Made by a program: the position numbers and the translations under genes. From Stackebrandtia albiflava (GTDB lineage: Bacteria; Actinomycetota; Actinomycetes; Mycobacteriales; Micromonosporaceae), in NCBI RefSeq assembly GCF_007994225.1, contig NZ_VLLL01000007.1, forward strand, positions 301,686 to 365,685: a stretch of DNA of 64,000 nt, given 5' to 3'. Of the stretch, positions 33,325 to 42,095 are shown one piece after another; the first letter of the stretch is position 1, and every line of letters starts with the position of its first letter. Below the pieces are notes generated by a model. The model was not told the origin of the DNA and ran no database searches. It saw only the letters and a list, made by a program, of their open reading frames with translations.

Positions 33325-34200
33325 CTATCTGTAGTCGTGAATCACCTGCTCGATGAATCGCCTGGTGCGCTCGGGACTGAGCGCCTCGGCGGCGAGCCGG
33401 TCGAACACGAGGGAACACGTGCGCAGCTCGGCCGGATCATCCAGCGTTACCTCGCCGGTGAACCCCTCGCTGTATACAACGTCGGGATCCGGTGGGAGGA
33501 AACGCATGATCGCGAACGAACCCGGCATGGCCTGGTGCGCGCCCGCCGCGAACGGCAGCAACTGCATCCGGATGCCGGGCTGCTCCGCCGCCGACAGCAG
33601 GCGATGCAACTGCGCGAGCATCACCCGGCGGCCGCCCACCGCGCGCCGCAGTACCGCCTCGTCGAGGATGATCCAGTTGTCCGGCGGGTTGGGCTCGGTC
33701 AACCGGCGTTGCCGTTCGGCGCGCAGCGACAACTGCCGTGACACCAGATCGTCCGAATAGTGCGGTGCGGTGGCCGTGATGACCTCCCGGGCGTAGTCCT
33801 GGGTCTGGAGGATTCCCGGAACGGCGGTCACCGAGACCCGCCGGATGGCCGTGGCCACGGTCTCCAGTTCCATGAACCGGCGGAAGCTGCCGGTGACCTC
33901 GTTGTTGTACTTGGTCCACCACCCACCGCGTTTCCCGCCGGCCGCCGCCAGTTCACGCAGTTCGGTGCGCACCCGGGTGTCGGTGACGGTGTACAGGTCC
34001 AGCAGCGCGTACAGGTCCCGCTGGTGCACCCGGACGTCGCCGTTCTCGATGCGGGAGATCTTCGACTCCGAACAGTCGAGGGCCTGTCCGGCCACTTCAC
34101 GCGAGATGAGCGACCGTTCCCGGAATCGGCGCAGCACCGCGCCGAGCCTGCGCCGGTGCAGCGACGGACTGTCACGGGGTTCGGGGGACGGGTTGGGCAT
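33325..34200 (-). CDS. Helix-turn-helix (XRE) regulator with DUF5753
   Basis: 291 residues from ATG 34200. The N-terminal XRE helix-turn-helix lies in VAGQALDCSESKISRIENG; the remaining ~200 residues are the DUF5753 effector domain (VPGILQTQDYAR, LDEAVLRRAVGG, VVYSEGFTGEV). It is cotranscribed with the DUF397 gene. This pair is related to the AbaA/WhiJ-type developmental regulators of Streptomyces. It diverges from the metalloprotease gene, with 248 nt between. Confidence 0.9.
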   Translation of the reverse strand: MPNPSPEPRDSPSLHRRRLGAVLRRFRERSLISREVAGQALDCSESKISRIENGDVRVHQRDLYALLDLYTVTDTRVRTELRELAAAGGKRGGWWTKYNNEVTGSFRRFMELETVATAIRRVSVTAVPGILQTQDYAREVITATAPHYSDDLVSRQLSLRAERQRRLTEPNPPDNWIILDEAVLRRAVGGRRVMLAQLHRLLSAAEQPGIRMQLLPFAAGAHQAMPGSFAIMRFLPPDPDVVYSEGFTGEVTLDDPAELRTCSLVFDRLAAEALSPERTRRFIEQVIHDYR

Positions 34201-34448
34201 GGTGCGGGCCTTTCGGGTACGACGTGGACCGGCGGGGCGGCCGAGCGGGTGCCCGGCGGCGGGGTAGGCGCCGAGCCGGTCACGGAGCGGTGGTCCTCTC
34301 GGCTCACACAACGATCGAGTAGCCGTCCGGTAACGCCCTGACGACACCATAGAGGGACATTTTGGACATACCCCGCCATAGGGGGATCGTTATGCAATCG
34401 CAATCAGGCCGCATGGCGGGGTTGGCATAGCCCTCATAGTGTGTTGCG

Positions 34449-36074
34449 GTGACTTATGGTGCGCCTCCCTCCGGTCAGCCTCGGCAGAACCCGTCATCCG
34501 GCGACGAGAACCAGTGGGCGCCACCGCAGCAACGTGTTCCCGGCACCGCCGGTGATCCACAAGGGCCGTCCGTCGGCCACCCCCACGGGACGGCCGTCCC
34601 ACAGTACTCGGCTCCACAGTCGACACCCGCCGCACCGGCGGTCCCGCACATCCCGCAGCAGCCGGCCGCCCCCGGCACGCTGCGCCCGCCGCAGCCGCCG
34701 GGCCACACCGGCCAGCCGTACGGCACCGCCCCCGGGTACCCGCCCCCGGGTTATCCGCCGATGTACCCGCCGCCCGGCGACGGCCGGCGGCAGCGCAGGG
34801 TGGTCCTGAGTCTCGTCGTCGTCCTGCTCTGCGCGCTCGCGTTCAGTGTCAGCGCGGTCGTCGCGTCCAACGGTCACAGCGCCGCCCTGGGGCCGGCCGC
34901 CATCCCCAGCCCCACCGACGGCGACGACCCGCAGGTCCGCGTCGACTACCTGGGCGCCCGCGCCGACGCCATGCTCGAGGAGCACTCCGACGCCCTACTC
35001 GCCGACGACGAGGCCGGCTGGCTCGAGATCTTCGACGAGTCGCTGCACGACGACATGTCGCAGCAGTTCGACGGACTGCGCGCCATGGAGGTGTCGCAGT
35101 ACGAGTACCAGCGGCAGCACGACCCGGTGGAGCGCGACACCGACCGGTTCGAGATGCGCCTGGCCGCCAGCTACTGCTTCGGCGGGACCGTCGGTGAGGA
35201 GTGCGCCGCCTCGACCATCGTGTTCGACACCATGTGGGCCGACGACGACGACGGTTACCGCATCGTCGAGGTCAGCGAGTCCGACCAGGTCGGCCCCCGT
35301 CCCTGGGAGGTCGACGACATCAAGGCCGTCAGCGGCGAGAAGGTCATCGTCGCCGCGCCCGCCCGTTACGCCGACGAGCTCGAACGCGCGCTCCCGGAGG
35401 CGGAGGCCGCCGCCGAGAACGCCGACCAGTACGCCGTCTACGGCGAGGTCGAGAAGTACATCATCTTCCTGGCGGGCGACGCCGAGTTCAGCAAGTGGTA
35501 CGGCCTCGAGGGCGCCAACATGGACAACGTCGTGGGCTTCGCCATGCCGGTGCCGATGCTGGGCGAGAACGGCCAGCTCCAACAGGGCGGCTCCGAGGTC
35601 GTGATGCACGTCGACCGGGTCCGTGACGACGTGGAGTTCACCTCCACCATGCGGCACGAACTCGGCCACGTCGCGACCCTGCACCACAGCCCCGAGCACG
35701 TGCCGCTGGAAGAGGACTGGTGGATGGTCGAGGGGGTCGCCGAGGTCATCGACCACGGCCCCGAGACGCCCCTCGACGGCTACCTGCGCAAGTCGGACGT
35801 GGCCGCCTACATCGACGAGGACCTGTGGAACAACGACCTCGTCCCCGCCTTCAGCGGCGACGACGCGTTGACCGGCTCGGCGAAGTACGGCATCGCCATG
35901 TACTCGGTCTACTACCTGTTCCAGGAGTACGGCAAGGACAAGTTCATGGACCTGTTCGAGCGGGTGGCCCGCAAGGGCGAGGACCCGGACGCGTCCGCGC
36001 AGGCCGTCTACGGCATGTCGTACGACGCGCTGGTCACCGAGTGCACCGACTTCGTGGCGGAGGTCGCAGGGTAG
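34449..36074 (+). CDS. Membrane-anchored zinc metalloprotease-like protein with Pro-rich N-terminus
   Basis: 541 residues. A Pro/Gln/Gly-rich cytoplasmic region (residues 1-110) precedes one membrane helix (about 118-140), then an extracytoplasmic part. RHELGHVATLHH carries the HExxH zinc motif at residues 403-407, with a downstream Glu in WWMVEGVAEVIDH as the probable third ligand (gluzincin pattern). Two Cys near residue 240 may form a disulfide. No closer family is recognised. GTG 34449 lacks a ribosome site; CATAGT lies 9 nt upstream. Confidence 0.75.
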   Translation: MTYGAPPSGQPRQNPSSGDENQWAPPQQRVPGTAGDPQGPSVGHPHGTAVPQYSAPQSTPAAPAVPHIPQQPAAPGTLRPPQPPGHTGQPYGTAPGYPPPGYPPMYPPPGDGRRQRRVVLSLVVVLLCALAFSVSAVVASNGHSAALGPAAIPSPTDGDDPQVRVDYLGARADAMLEEHSDALLADDEAGWLEIFDESLHDDMSQQFDGLRAMEVSQYEYQRQHDPVERDTDRFEMRLAASYCFGGTVGEECAASTIVFDTMWADDDDGYRIVEVSESDQVGPRPWEVDDIKAVSGEKVIVAAPARYADELERALPEAEAAAENADQYAVYGEVEKYIIFLAGDAEFSKWYGLEGANMDNVVGFAMPVPMLGENGQLQQGGSEVVMHVDRVRDDVEFTSTMRHELGHVATLHHSPEHVPLEEDWWMVEGVAEVIDHGPETPLDGYLRKSDVAAYIDEDLWNNDLVPAFSGDDALTGSAKYGIAMYSVYYLFQEYGKDKFMDLFERVARKGEDPDASAQAVYGMSYDALVTECTDFVAEVAG

Positions 36075-36179
36075 CCCATACGGACGGTAACAGGGACAAC
36101 ACCCCGAACCATGGCCACCACCCGCATTACCACATTACTGTTGGTATTCGACGCATCAGTGGGGTGTGTCGCGGTGATT

Positions 36180-36194
36180 CCGGGTAATACCCGG
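36180..36194. repeat. Perfect 15-nt palindrome upstream of the BdtA-like gene
   Basis: CCGGGTA-A-TACCCGG, 32 nt before ATG 36227. It overlaps GGTAAT, a possible -10 element, so it is placed to act as an operator, perhaps for the regulator's own product. Confidence 0.45.
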
Positions 36195-36226
36195 CAGGCC
36201 GACTGAAGGGCATGGTGGGAGAAGTC

Positions 36227-36424
36227 ATGGGTTCACGCAGTCTTCTCGAAGAGGTCAAGTTCCTGACCGTGGCGGAGGTCGCGTCCCTGATGCGAGTCTC
36301 GAAGATGACCGTGTACCGGCTGGTACACGCCGGTGACCTGGCCGCGGTCCGGGTCGGCCGGTCGTTTCGGGTACCGGAGAACGCCGTCCAGGACTACCTG
36401 GCGTCCACGTTCAAGGACTCCTGA
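36227..36424 (+). CDS. bdtA: Small MerR/excisionase-type DNA-binding protein, BdtA-like
   Basis: 65 residues from ATG 36227 (GGGAG upstream); ATG 36212 would add five. VKFLTVAEVASLMRVSKMTV then YRLVHAGDLAAVRVGRSFRV is a winged-helix DNA-binding domain of the excisionase/BldC type. It closely resembles the Streptomyces BldD-target protein BdtA as I recall it; that identification is from memory. A terminator hairpin follows. Confidence 0.88.
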   Translation: MGSRSLLEEVKFLTVAEVASLMRVSKMTVYRLVHAGDLAAVRVGRSFRVPENAVQDYLASTFKDS

Positions 36425-36442
36425 GAGTCGCGACACGGACCG

Positions 36443-36471
36443 GCGGCAGGGTCGCCGCACGACCCTGCCGC
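36443..36471 (+). terminator. Terminator hairpin after the BdtA-like gene
   Basis: GCGGCAGGGTCG and CGACCCTGCCGC form a perfect 12-bp stem with loop CCGCA, 18 nt after the stop at 36424. Confidence 0.75.
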
Positions 36472-36744
36472 GACGGTCCGCCCGCCGCGGCGCCGCGGCG
36501 ACGGGGCCGCGTGGCCGCCCTCCCGGATGTAGACGCTCGTCACCACGCTAGCCTAGAACCGACCCGTCGCCGGAACGTGGCGGCCGAAGGCCGCGGCGAC
36601 CGGATCCGACGGGAACCGACAAGCTGAATCCCGCTCCGGGTGTCCCGGACGGGTCGATAGGGTTGACCGGCCTGTCGACGACCCCACGGGGGCCTCGACG
36701 GCAGGTGACACCCCGTCTCATGACTAACACTGCGAGGAACATCT
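36472..36744 (+). other. Leader and promoter region of the bS22 gene
   Basis: Holds no protein gene. CTAGCCTAG at 36548-36556 contains TAGCCT, a likely -10. Just downstream a nested hairpin is visible: GTCGCC (36566-36571) with GGCGAC (36595-36600) outside, and GCGGCC (36580-36585) with GGCCGC (36589-36594) inside. A long structured leader of about 180 nt before a ribosomal protein gene suggests control at the RNA level. AGGAAC precedes the ATG. Confidence 0.5.
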
Positions 36745-36846
36745 ATGGGTTCGGTCGTCAAGAAGCGGCGCAAGCGTATGGCGAAGAAGAAGCACCGCAA
36801 GCTGCTGCGCCGGACCCGCGTGCAACGCCGCCGCCAAGGCAAGTAG
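36745..36846 (+). CDS. Small ribosomal subunit protein bS22 (AURKAIP1/COX24 type)
   Basis: 33 residues, too short for most gene callers: [20 protein letters not shown] followed by [13 protein letters not shown]. This Lys/Arg-rich sequence is the actinobacterial bS22 protein, first seen in mycobacterial 30S structures near the decoding centre. ATG 36745 has an AGGA ribosome site. Its position between a BdtA-like regulator and an epimerase gene matches what I recall from other actinomycetes. Confidence 0.95.
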   Translation: MGSVVKKRRKRMAKKKHRKLLRRTRVQRRRQGK

Positions 36847-37003
36847 CGCCCACCCGGTGCGGCGCCCCGGTGACGCACCGACTCGGCGACACAGCACGCG
36901 GCGGGAGGTCGCCGGCAGCGGCCTCCCGACCCGTCCGGTCCCCGGACCGACCCGCGGCGCGCCGCGGGAAGTCACCTCATCGAGCAGGTGAAAGGCGACG
37001 CTG

Positions 37004-38050
37004 ATGCCACACTCGAAGCCGACCGCCCGGTCGAGCCGCCGGACCGTCATGGTCACCGGCTCCGACCGTTATCTCGGCGGGCAGCTCATCGAGTCCCTGG
37101 CCGCCGACCCCCGGGTCGCCGACGTCGTCGGCGTGGAGACCGGCGCCATGCACAACGGCGCACTCAGCCGGCTGCTCACCCGCGCCCGGGTGGACACGGT
37201 CGTGCACGCGGCGGTGGCGGCCTCGGCGGTCCGCTCCGGTGGGCGCAGCGCCCAGAAGGAGTCGAACGTCATCGGGACCATGCACCTCCTGGCGGCGTGC
37301 CAACGCAGCGACACGGTCCGCAGCCTGGTGGTGAAGTCCTCGGTCGCCGCGTACGGCGCCTCGGCGCGCGACCCCGCGGTGTTCACCGAGGAGACCGAAC
37401 TGCGCGCCAAACCGCGCGGTGAGTTCGCCGCCGACATCGCGGACGTCGAGGCCTACACCAGGGGGTTCGCCCGCCGCCGCAAGGACGTCACCGTCACGGT
37501 GCTGCGGCTGGCCCCGCTCATCGGCCCCACGTCGGACACCTCCCTCACCCGGTACTTCTCACTGCCGGTGGTGCCCACGGTCCTCGGATTCGACCCCCGT
37601 GTGCAGTTCCTCCACATCGACGACGCCCTGGAGGTGCTGCACCGCGTCACCCTCGACGACCGCACCGGCACCGCCGGGCGGCCGGAGGTGTTCAACGTGG
37701 CGGGTCCCGGCGTGCTGCTGCTGTCGCAGGCGATCCGGCGCGCCGGGCGGCTGGCCGCCCCGACACCCGAGGTGATGCTGCGGACCGTCGCCACCGCCGC
37801 CCGGGGCCGCAACATCGTCGACTTCTCCCTCGACCAGCTCGACTTCCTGCGGTTCGGCCGCGTCGTCGACTGCGGGAAACTCACCCGCGTCCACCACATC
37901 ACCCCCCGCCCCACCCCCGAGGCGTTCGCCGACTTCGTCGCCGGACACGCCTTGATGTCGGTGCTGGGCGCCCCGGATCCCACTCCGGACGGGCCGTCCT
38001 TCGCCGAACGGATACGCGACGTCATCGGCACGAAGGGAACCGGGGATTGA
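37004..38050 (+). CDS. NAD-dependent epimerase/dehydratase family protein
   Basis: 348 residues of extended short-chain dehydrogenase. VMVTGSDRYLGGQL is a modified TGxxGxxG nucleotide loop; VVKSSVAAYGAS holds the catalytic Ser, but the usual YxxxK is replaced (VEAYTRGFARRR), so activity may be altered. LRLAPLIGP and FNVAGPGVLLLSQAI are family motifs. The stop overlaps the acyltransferase start by 4 nt (TTGA). A role in envelope lipid or sugar metabolism is inferred. Confidence 0.85.
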   Translation: MPHSKPTARSSRRTVMVTGSDRYLGGQLIESLAADPRVADVVGVETGAMHNGALSRLLTRARVDTVVHAAVAASAVRSGGRSAQKESNVIGTMHLLAACQRSDTVRSLVVKSSVAAYGASARDPAVFTEETELRAKPRGEFAADIADVEAYTRGFARRRKDVTVTVLRLAPLIGPTSDTSLTRYFSLPVVPTVLGFDPRVQFLHIDDALEVLHRVTLDDRTGTAGRPEVFNVAGPGVLLLSQAIRRAGRLAAPTPEVMLRTVATAARGRNIVDFSLDQLDFLRFGRVVDCGKLTRVHHITPRPTPEAFADFVAGHALMSVLGAPDPTPDGPSFAERIRDVIGTKGTGD

Positions 38051-38895
38051 GCGGCAACGACCGGGTCGCGGAGAAACTGGACGAGCTGTACCGGCTGGTG
38101 TCCCGGAGACTCTCCGGCGACTACGAGGTCGACGAGTTCGGATTCGACCCCGAACTGACCGAACAACTCACCCTGCCGGTACTGCGGCCGCTGTACCGCA
38201 AGTGGTTCCGGGTGGAGGTCATCGACATCGACCACGTGCCCGCGGAGGGACCCGCCCTCCTGGTGGGGAACCACTCCGGCACGATCGCCGTCGACGCCAT
38301 GATGCTGCAACTGGCCCTGTTCGACGAGCACCCCGCCCACCGGAGACTGCGGCTCCTGGCCGCGGACTTCGTGTTCAAGACCCCGTTGCTGGGCGAGTAC
38401 GCCCGCAAGACCGGCGCCACCCTCGCGTCCAACCCCGACGCGGAACGGCTCCTGCGCGCCGGGGAACTCCTCGGCGTGTTCCCGGAGGGGGTCAAGGGCA
38501 CCGGGAAACCCGTGTGGGACCGCTACAAACTGCAGCGGTTCGGGCGGGGCGGTTTCGTGTCCACCGCACTGGCGACGGGCACCCCGATCATCCCCGTGTC
38601 GATCGTCGGCGCGGAGGAGATCTACCCGATCCTCGGCAACGTCCCGGTCCTCGCCAGGCTCTTGGGCATCCCGTACTTCCCCGTCACACCCACGTTCCCG
38701 CTACTGGGGCCGCTCGGTGCGGTACCGCTGCCCAGCAAGTGGTTCATCCAGTTCGGGGAACCGATCAGCACCGAGGGCATGTCCGACCTCGCCGACGACC
38801 CGATGGAGGTCTTCAACCTCGCCGACCGGGTCAAGGAGACCATCCAACAGACCCTGCACTCACTGCTGGAACGGCGCGGTGGCGCGTTCCGGTGA
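38047..38895 (+). CDS. Lysophospholipid acyltransferase family protein (PlsC-like)
   Basis: 282 residues. VGNHSGTIAVDAMM corresponds to the His-Asp acyltransferase motif with wider spacing than HX4D, FPEGVKGTGK is the FPEG motif, and IIPVSIVGAEEIYPI is block IV. TTG 38047 overlaps the epimerase stop and has GGGGA upstream. It probably acylates a lipid at the cytoplasmic membrane face. Confidence 0.88.
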   Translation: MSGNDRVAEKLDELYRLVSRRLSGDYEVDEFGFDPELTEQLTLPVLRPLYRKWFRVEVIDIDHVPAEGPALLVGNHSGTIAVDAMMLQLALFDEHPAHRRLRLLAADFVFKTPLLGEYARKTGATLASNPDAERLLRAGELLGVFPEGVKGTGKPVWDRYKLQRFGRGGFVSTALATGTPIIPVSIVGAEEIYPILGNVPVLARLLGIPYFPVTPTFPLLGPLGAVPLPSKWFIQFGEPISTEGMSDLADDPMEVFNLADRVKETIQQTLHSLLERRGGAFR

Positions 38896-38928
38896 GACGG
38901 GGCGGCGGCGGCACCGCGCGAATCCGGT

Positions 38929-38934
38929 TAGGCT
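38929..38934 (+). promoter_or_regulatory. Leaderless-type -10 hexamer of the DUF2516 gene
   Basis: TAGGCT, six bases (TCCACC), then ATG 38941, with no ribosome site. Confidence 0.55.
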
Positions 38935-38940
38935 TCCACC

Positions 38941-39240
38941 ATGAACGCGGCGCATACGATCGAGTTTTACAGCACCCTCGTCATCACCTCGGTGTGCAGC
39001 CTGCTGAGCCTGGTCGCGTTGGTGCACTGCGCCATCCAACGCCCCGACGCGTTCTCCGCCGCCGGGCCGCTCAGCAAGGGCGCGTGGCTCGCGATCCTCG
39101 GCGGCACGCTCCTGTTGACGGCGCTGGGCTTCGGCGGCGGCACCCTCGGCCTGTTCGGCATCATCGGCCTCATCGCCTCGCTGGTGTACCTGCTCGACAT
39201 CCGGCGTGCCCTCCGCGGCTCCGACGGAAACTCCTGGTGA
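38941..39240 (+). CDS. DUF2516 family membrane protein
   Basis: 99 residues with three hydrophobic segments (about 8-28, 48-66 and 68-85) and an RRAL tail; the pattern ALVHCAIQRPDAFSAAGPLSK is typical of DUF2516. Function unknown. Its stop overlaps the hydrolase start (GTGA), so both are made from one mRNA. Confidence 0.85.
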   Translation: MNAAHTIEFYSTLVITSVCSLLSLVALVHCAIQRPDAFSAAGPLSKGAWLAILGGTLLLTALGFGGGTLGLFGIIGLIASLVYLLDIRRALRGSDGNSW

Positions 39241-40001
39241 CCACCGGAACCGACCCGCTGGTGCGCGGCACCGGCACCCCCGTCACGGTCTTCGCCCACG
39301 GATTCGGCGCCACCGCCGCCGACAGCCGCCCCTTCGGCGGCGCCGTCGGAGGCACCCGCGTCTTCTACACCGCCCTCGCCCACGACGGCGTCGACGCGCC
39401 CGGGTTCGGTCACCCGGCACTGGCCGCGCAACTGCGCGAGGTGGCCGACCGGTACGCCGCCGACCAGGCGTTCGGGGTCAGCATGGGCGCCGGAGCGCTG
39501 TGCCGGCTCCTGTCGCGGACACCGGACCGGTTCCGGCGGGTCGTGTTCCTGCTCCCCGGCGTGCTCGACGAGGTCAGGGAACCCTCCGCCCACGACCGGC
39601 TGTCACGCCTCGACCGGCTCGCCGCCGCCGGCGACCACGACGGCGTCGCCCGGCTGCTGCGCGACGAACTGCCCGCCGACGTGCGCGACACCGCCACGGC
39701 ACGCGAGTACGCCAGACGGCACGCCGACACGATCTGCCTGCCCAGCATGCGGCACGTACCGCGACTGCTCGCCTCGACGCCGGCCGTCGAATCGGCCGCC
39801 GACCTGCGGGGCGTCACCGCGGAGGCCCTCGTACTGGGCAGCCGGGGCGACGACGCCCACCCGGTCGCCGTCGCCGAACGCCTCGCCGCCCACCTCCCCC
39901 GCGCCCGGTTGCACGTGTTCGACGACCCCGCCGTCCTGTGGACCGGTCGGCGGCGCCTGCGGGAACTGGTCGGCGGCTTCCTCTCCGGCGAGACGGTGTG
40001 A
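39237..40001 (+). CDS. Alpha/beta hydrolase fold protein
   Basis: 254 residues. VFAHGFGATAAD is the oxyanion segment and FGVSMGAGAL the nucleophile elbow with Ser. EALVLGSRGDDAHPV carries the expected acid Asp. The usual C-terminal catalytic His is not obvious: the segment that should hold it reads HVFDDPAVLW. The enzyme may use another residue or be impaired. GTG 39237 overlaps the DUF2516 stop. Confidence 0.8.
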   Translation: MTTGTDPLVRGTGTPVTVFAHGFGATAADSRPFGGAVGGTRVFYTALAHDGVDAPGFGHPALAAQLREVADRYAADQAFGVSMGAGALCRLLSRTPDRFRRVVFLLPGVLDEVREPSAHDRLSRLDRLAAAGDHDGVARLLRDELPADVRDTATAREYARRHADTICLPSMRHVPRLLASTPAVESAADLRGVTAEALVLGSRGDDAHPVAVAERLAAHLPRARLHVFDDPAVLWTGRRRLRELVGGFLSGETV

Positions 40002-40040
40002 CGACCGCACGCGTACCGGAACCACTGTGGCGGCGCCGAT

Positions 40041-40046
40041 TAAGCT
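40041..40046 (+). promoter_or_regulatory. Leaderless-type -10 hexamer of the EI24 gene
   Basis: TAAGCT ends 6 nt before ATG 40053 and there is no ribosome site. The same hexamer precedes rex and murB. Confidence 0.55.
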
Positions 40047-40052
40047 GTGTGA

Positions 40053-40838
40053 ATGCGTGATATCGGTGCCGGGATCGGCTACCTGGTCAAGGGATTCGGT
40101 TTCTGGGGGCGCCGCCCCGGCGTCATGTTGCTCGGAGCGATCCCCGCGCTGCTGGCCGGGGCACTGCTCCTCGCCGCGTTCGTCGCCCTGGCGTGGAACA
40201 TCGCCGACCTGACCGCGTGGTTGACCGGTTTCAGCGCCGGGTGGCCCACCGGGCTCGCCGACGCGATCCAGATCGCGGCGGGCGTCATCGTGTTCGCCAT
40301 CGCCGGATGGCTCTCCGTGATCCTGTTCACCGCGATCACCCTGACCATCGGCGACCCGTTCTACGAGGCCATCAACCGGCGCGTGGAGACCTACTACGGC
40401 GGCTGCCACGAGGTCGAGCAGAGCGTCTGGCAGGGCGTCAAACAGTCGATCGTCGACGGGCTGCGGCTGCTCGCGGTGTCACTGCCGCTGAGCGTCCTGC
40501 TGTTCCTCATCGGACTCATCCCCGTCGTCGGCACGATCGTGGCACTGGTTCTCGGCGGTCTCGTGGGCGGCTGGTTCCTCGCGGTCGAGGTCACCTCGTA
40601 CCCGTTCAACCGGCGGGGCATCCGGTACCGGCAGTACCGGGCGATGCTGGCGAAACGGCGCCCCATGGCGGTCGGCTTCGGCGTGGGGATCTTCCTGCTG
40701 TTCCTCATCCCGCTGGGGGCCGTCCTGGTCATGCCCGCCGCCGTGGCCGGTGGGACGCTGCTGGCCCGCGACGTCCTCGGTGAACCCGTGACGGTGCCCG
40801 CGCGGCCGCACCCGGCCGTCGCGCCCGGGCACCGCTGA
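40053..40838 (+). CDS. EI24 domain membrane protein (CysZ-like)
   Basis: 261 residues with four main membrane helices. The conserved ITLTIGDPFYEAINRRVE and FNRRGIRYRQYRAMLAKRR segments are EI24/CysZ family features. CysZ imports sulfate in some bacteria, but the actinobacterial branch has no settled role. It forms its own transcription unit. Confidence 0.88.
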   Translation: MRDIGAGIGYLVKGFGFWGRRPGVMLLGAIPALLAGALLLAAFVALAWNIADLTAWLTGFSAGWPTGLADAIQIAAGVIVFAIAGWLSVILFTAITLTIGDPFYEAINRRVETYYGGCHEVEQSVWQGVKQSIVDGLRLLAVSLPLSVLLFLIGLIPVVGTIVALVLGGLVGGWFLAVEVTSYPFNRRGIRYRQYRAMLAKRRPMAVGFGVGIFLLFLIPLGAVLVMPAAVAGGTLLARDVLGEPVTVPARPHPAVAPGHR

Positions 40839-40883
40839 CCCGCCCGGGCCCCACCGGCGGCCCGGCGACCCACCGCCGGGGCT

Positions 40884-40889
40884 TAGCCT
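40884..40889 (+). promoter_or_regulatory. Leaderless-type -10 hexamer of the M20 amidohydrolase-hutF operon
   Basis: TAGCCT ends 6 nt before GTG 40896, with no good ribosome site. Confidence 0.5.
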
Positions 40890-40895
40890 CAAGGC

Positions 40896-42095
40896 GTGCG
40901 ATTCGAAGAGATGTGGTACGACCTGGCCCCGGTGGGGCGGTTCTCCGCGACCGGCGGCTACCGGCGGTTCGCGTTCGGCGCGGCGGAACTCGAATGCCGC
41001 GCCTGGTTCGCGGCGGAGGCCCGGCGGCGCGGCATGGCCATGGAGGCGGACGGGAACGGCAACCTGTGGGCATGGTGGGGTGACCCCGCCGCCGGGAACG
41101 CCGTCGTCACCGGCAGCCACCTCGACTCCGTCCCCGACGGCGGCGCGTTCGACGGCCCGTTGGGCGTGGTCAGCGGATTCGCCGCGATAGACCTGCTGCG
41201 CGCGTCCGGTGACGTCCCGGTCCGGCCCGTCGGGGTCGCCGCGTTCACCGAGGAGGAGGGTGGCCGGTTCGGCATCGCGTGCCTGGGTTCCCGGCTTCTC
41301 ACCGGCGCCGTCGACCCGGCCGTCGCCGCCGCGCTCACCGACGCCGACGGCAACCGGCTCGACGAGACCATGGCCGCCGCCGGATCGGACCCGGGCCTGC
41401 TCGGCCCCGACCCGGACCGGCTCTCCCGCATCGCGGTCTACGTCGAGCTGCACATCGAGCAGGGACGCGCCCAGGTGGACATGGACGCCCCCGTCGCGGT
41501 CGGCAGCGCCATCTGGCCGCACGGGCGGTGGCGGATGGAGTTCCGGGGCCGGGCGGACCACGCCGGCACCACCCGGCTCGACGACCGCGCCGACCCGATG
41601 CTCACCTACGCCAACACCGTGCTGGCGGCCCGGAAGAAGGCCAGACTCGCCGGTGCGGTCGCCACGGTGGGCCGGGTGTTCTGCGAACCCAACGGCACCA
41701 ACGCCATCCCGTCCCGGGTCCTGGGGTGGCTCGACGCGCGCGCGGAGGACCGCGCCGCCCTCGACCGGGTCGTCGAGGAACTGGAGACCGCCACACTGCA
41801 ACGCGCCGAGCGGGACGGCACCGAGGTGACCGTCACCCGGGAGTCGTTCAGTCCCGAGGTCGCGTTCGACGCGGCCCTTCGTGACCGGCTCGCCGGGGTC
41901 CTGGGCGGTGTCCCCGTCCTGGCGACCGGCGCCGGGCACGACGCCGGGATCCTCGCCGCCGCGATACCCACCGCGATGCTGTTCGTGCGGAACCCCACCG
42001 GCGTGTCGCACTCCCCCGCCGAGTCCGCCGAGATGTCGGACTGCATCGCCGGCGTCCACGCCCTCGCCGACGTCCTGCGGGAACTGGCGTGCTGA
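40896..42095 (+). CDS. M20-family amidohydrolase (allantoate amidohydrolase/N-carbamoylase type)
   Basis: 399 residues. Two-metal ligands are visible in TGSHLDSVPDGGAFDGPLGV (His, Asp), TEEEGGRFG (Glu), VELHIEQG and the C-terminal VSHSPAE; GRADHAGTT lies in the dimerisation domain. The family hydrolyses N-carbamoyl or ureido amides. Because the gene overlaps hutF by 7 nt, the substrate here may be N-formyl-L-glutamate, the HutF product; that is inference. Confidence 0.9.
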   Translation: MRFEEMWYDLAPVGRFSATGGYRRFAFGAAELECRAWFAAEARRRGMAMEADGNGNLWAWWGDPAAGNAVVTGSHLDSVPDGGAFDGPLGVVSGFAAIDLLRASGDVPVRPVGVAAFTEEEGGRFGIACLGSRLLTGAVDPAVAAALTDADGNRLDETMAAAGSDPGLLGPDPDRLSRIAVYVELHIEQGRAQVDMDAPVAVGSAIWPHGRWRMEFRGRADHAGTTRLDDRADPMLTYANTVLAARKKARLAGAVATVGRVFCEPNGTNAIPSRVLGWLDARAEDRAALDRVVEELETATLQRAERDGTEVTVTRESFSPEVAFDAALRDRLAGVLGGVPVLATGAGHDAGILAAAIPTAMLFVRNPTGVSHSPAESAEMSDCIAGVHALADVLRELAC

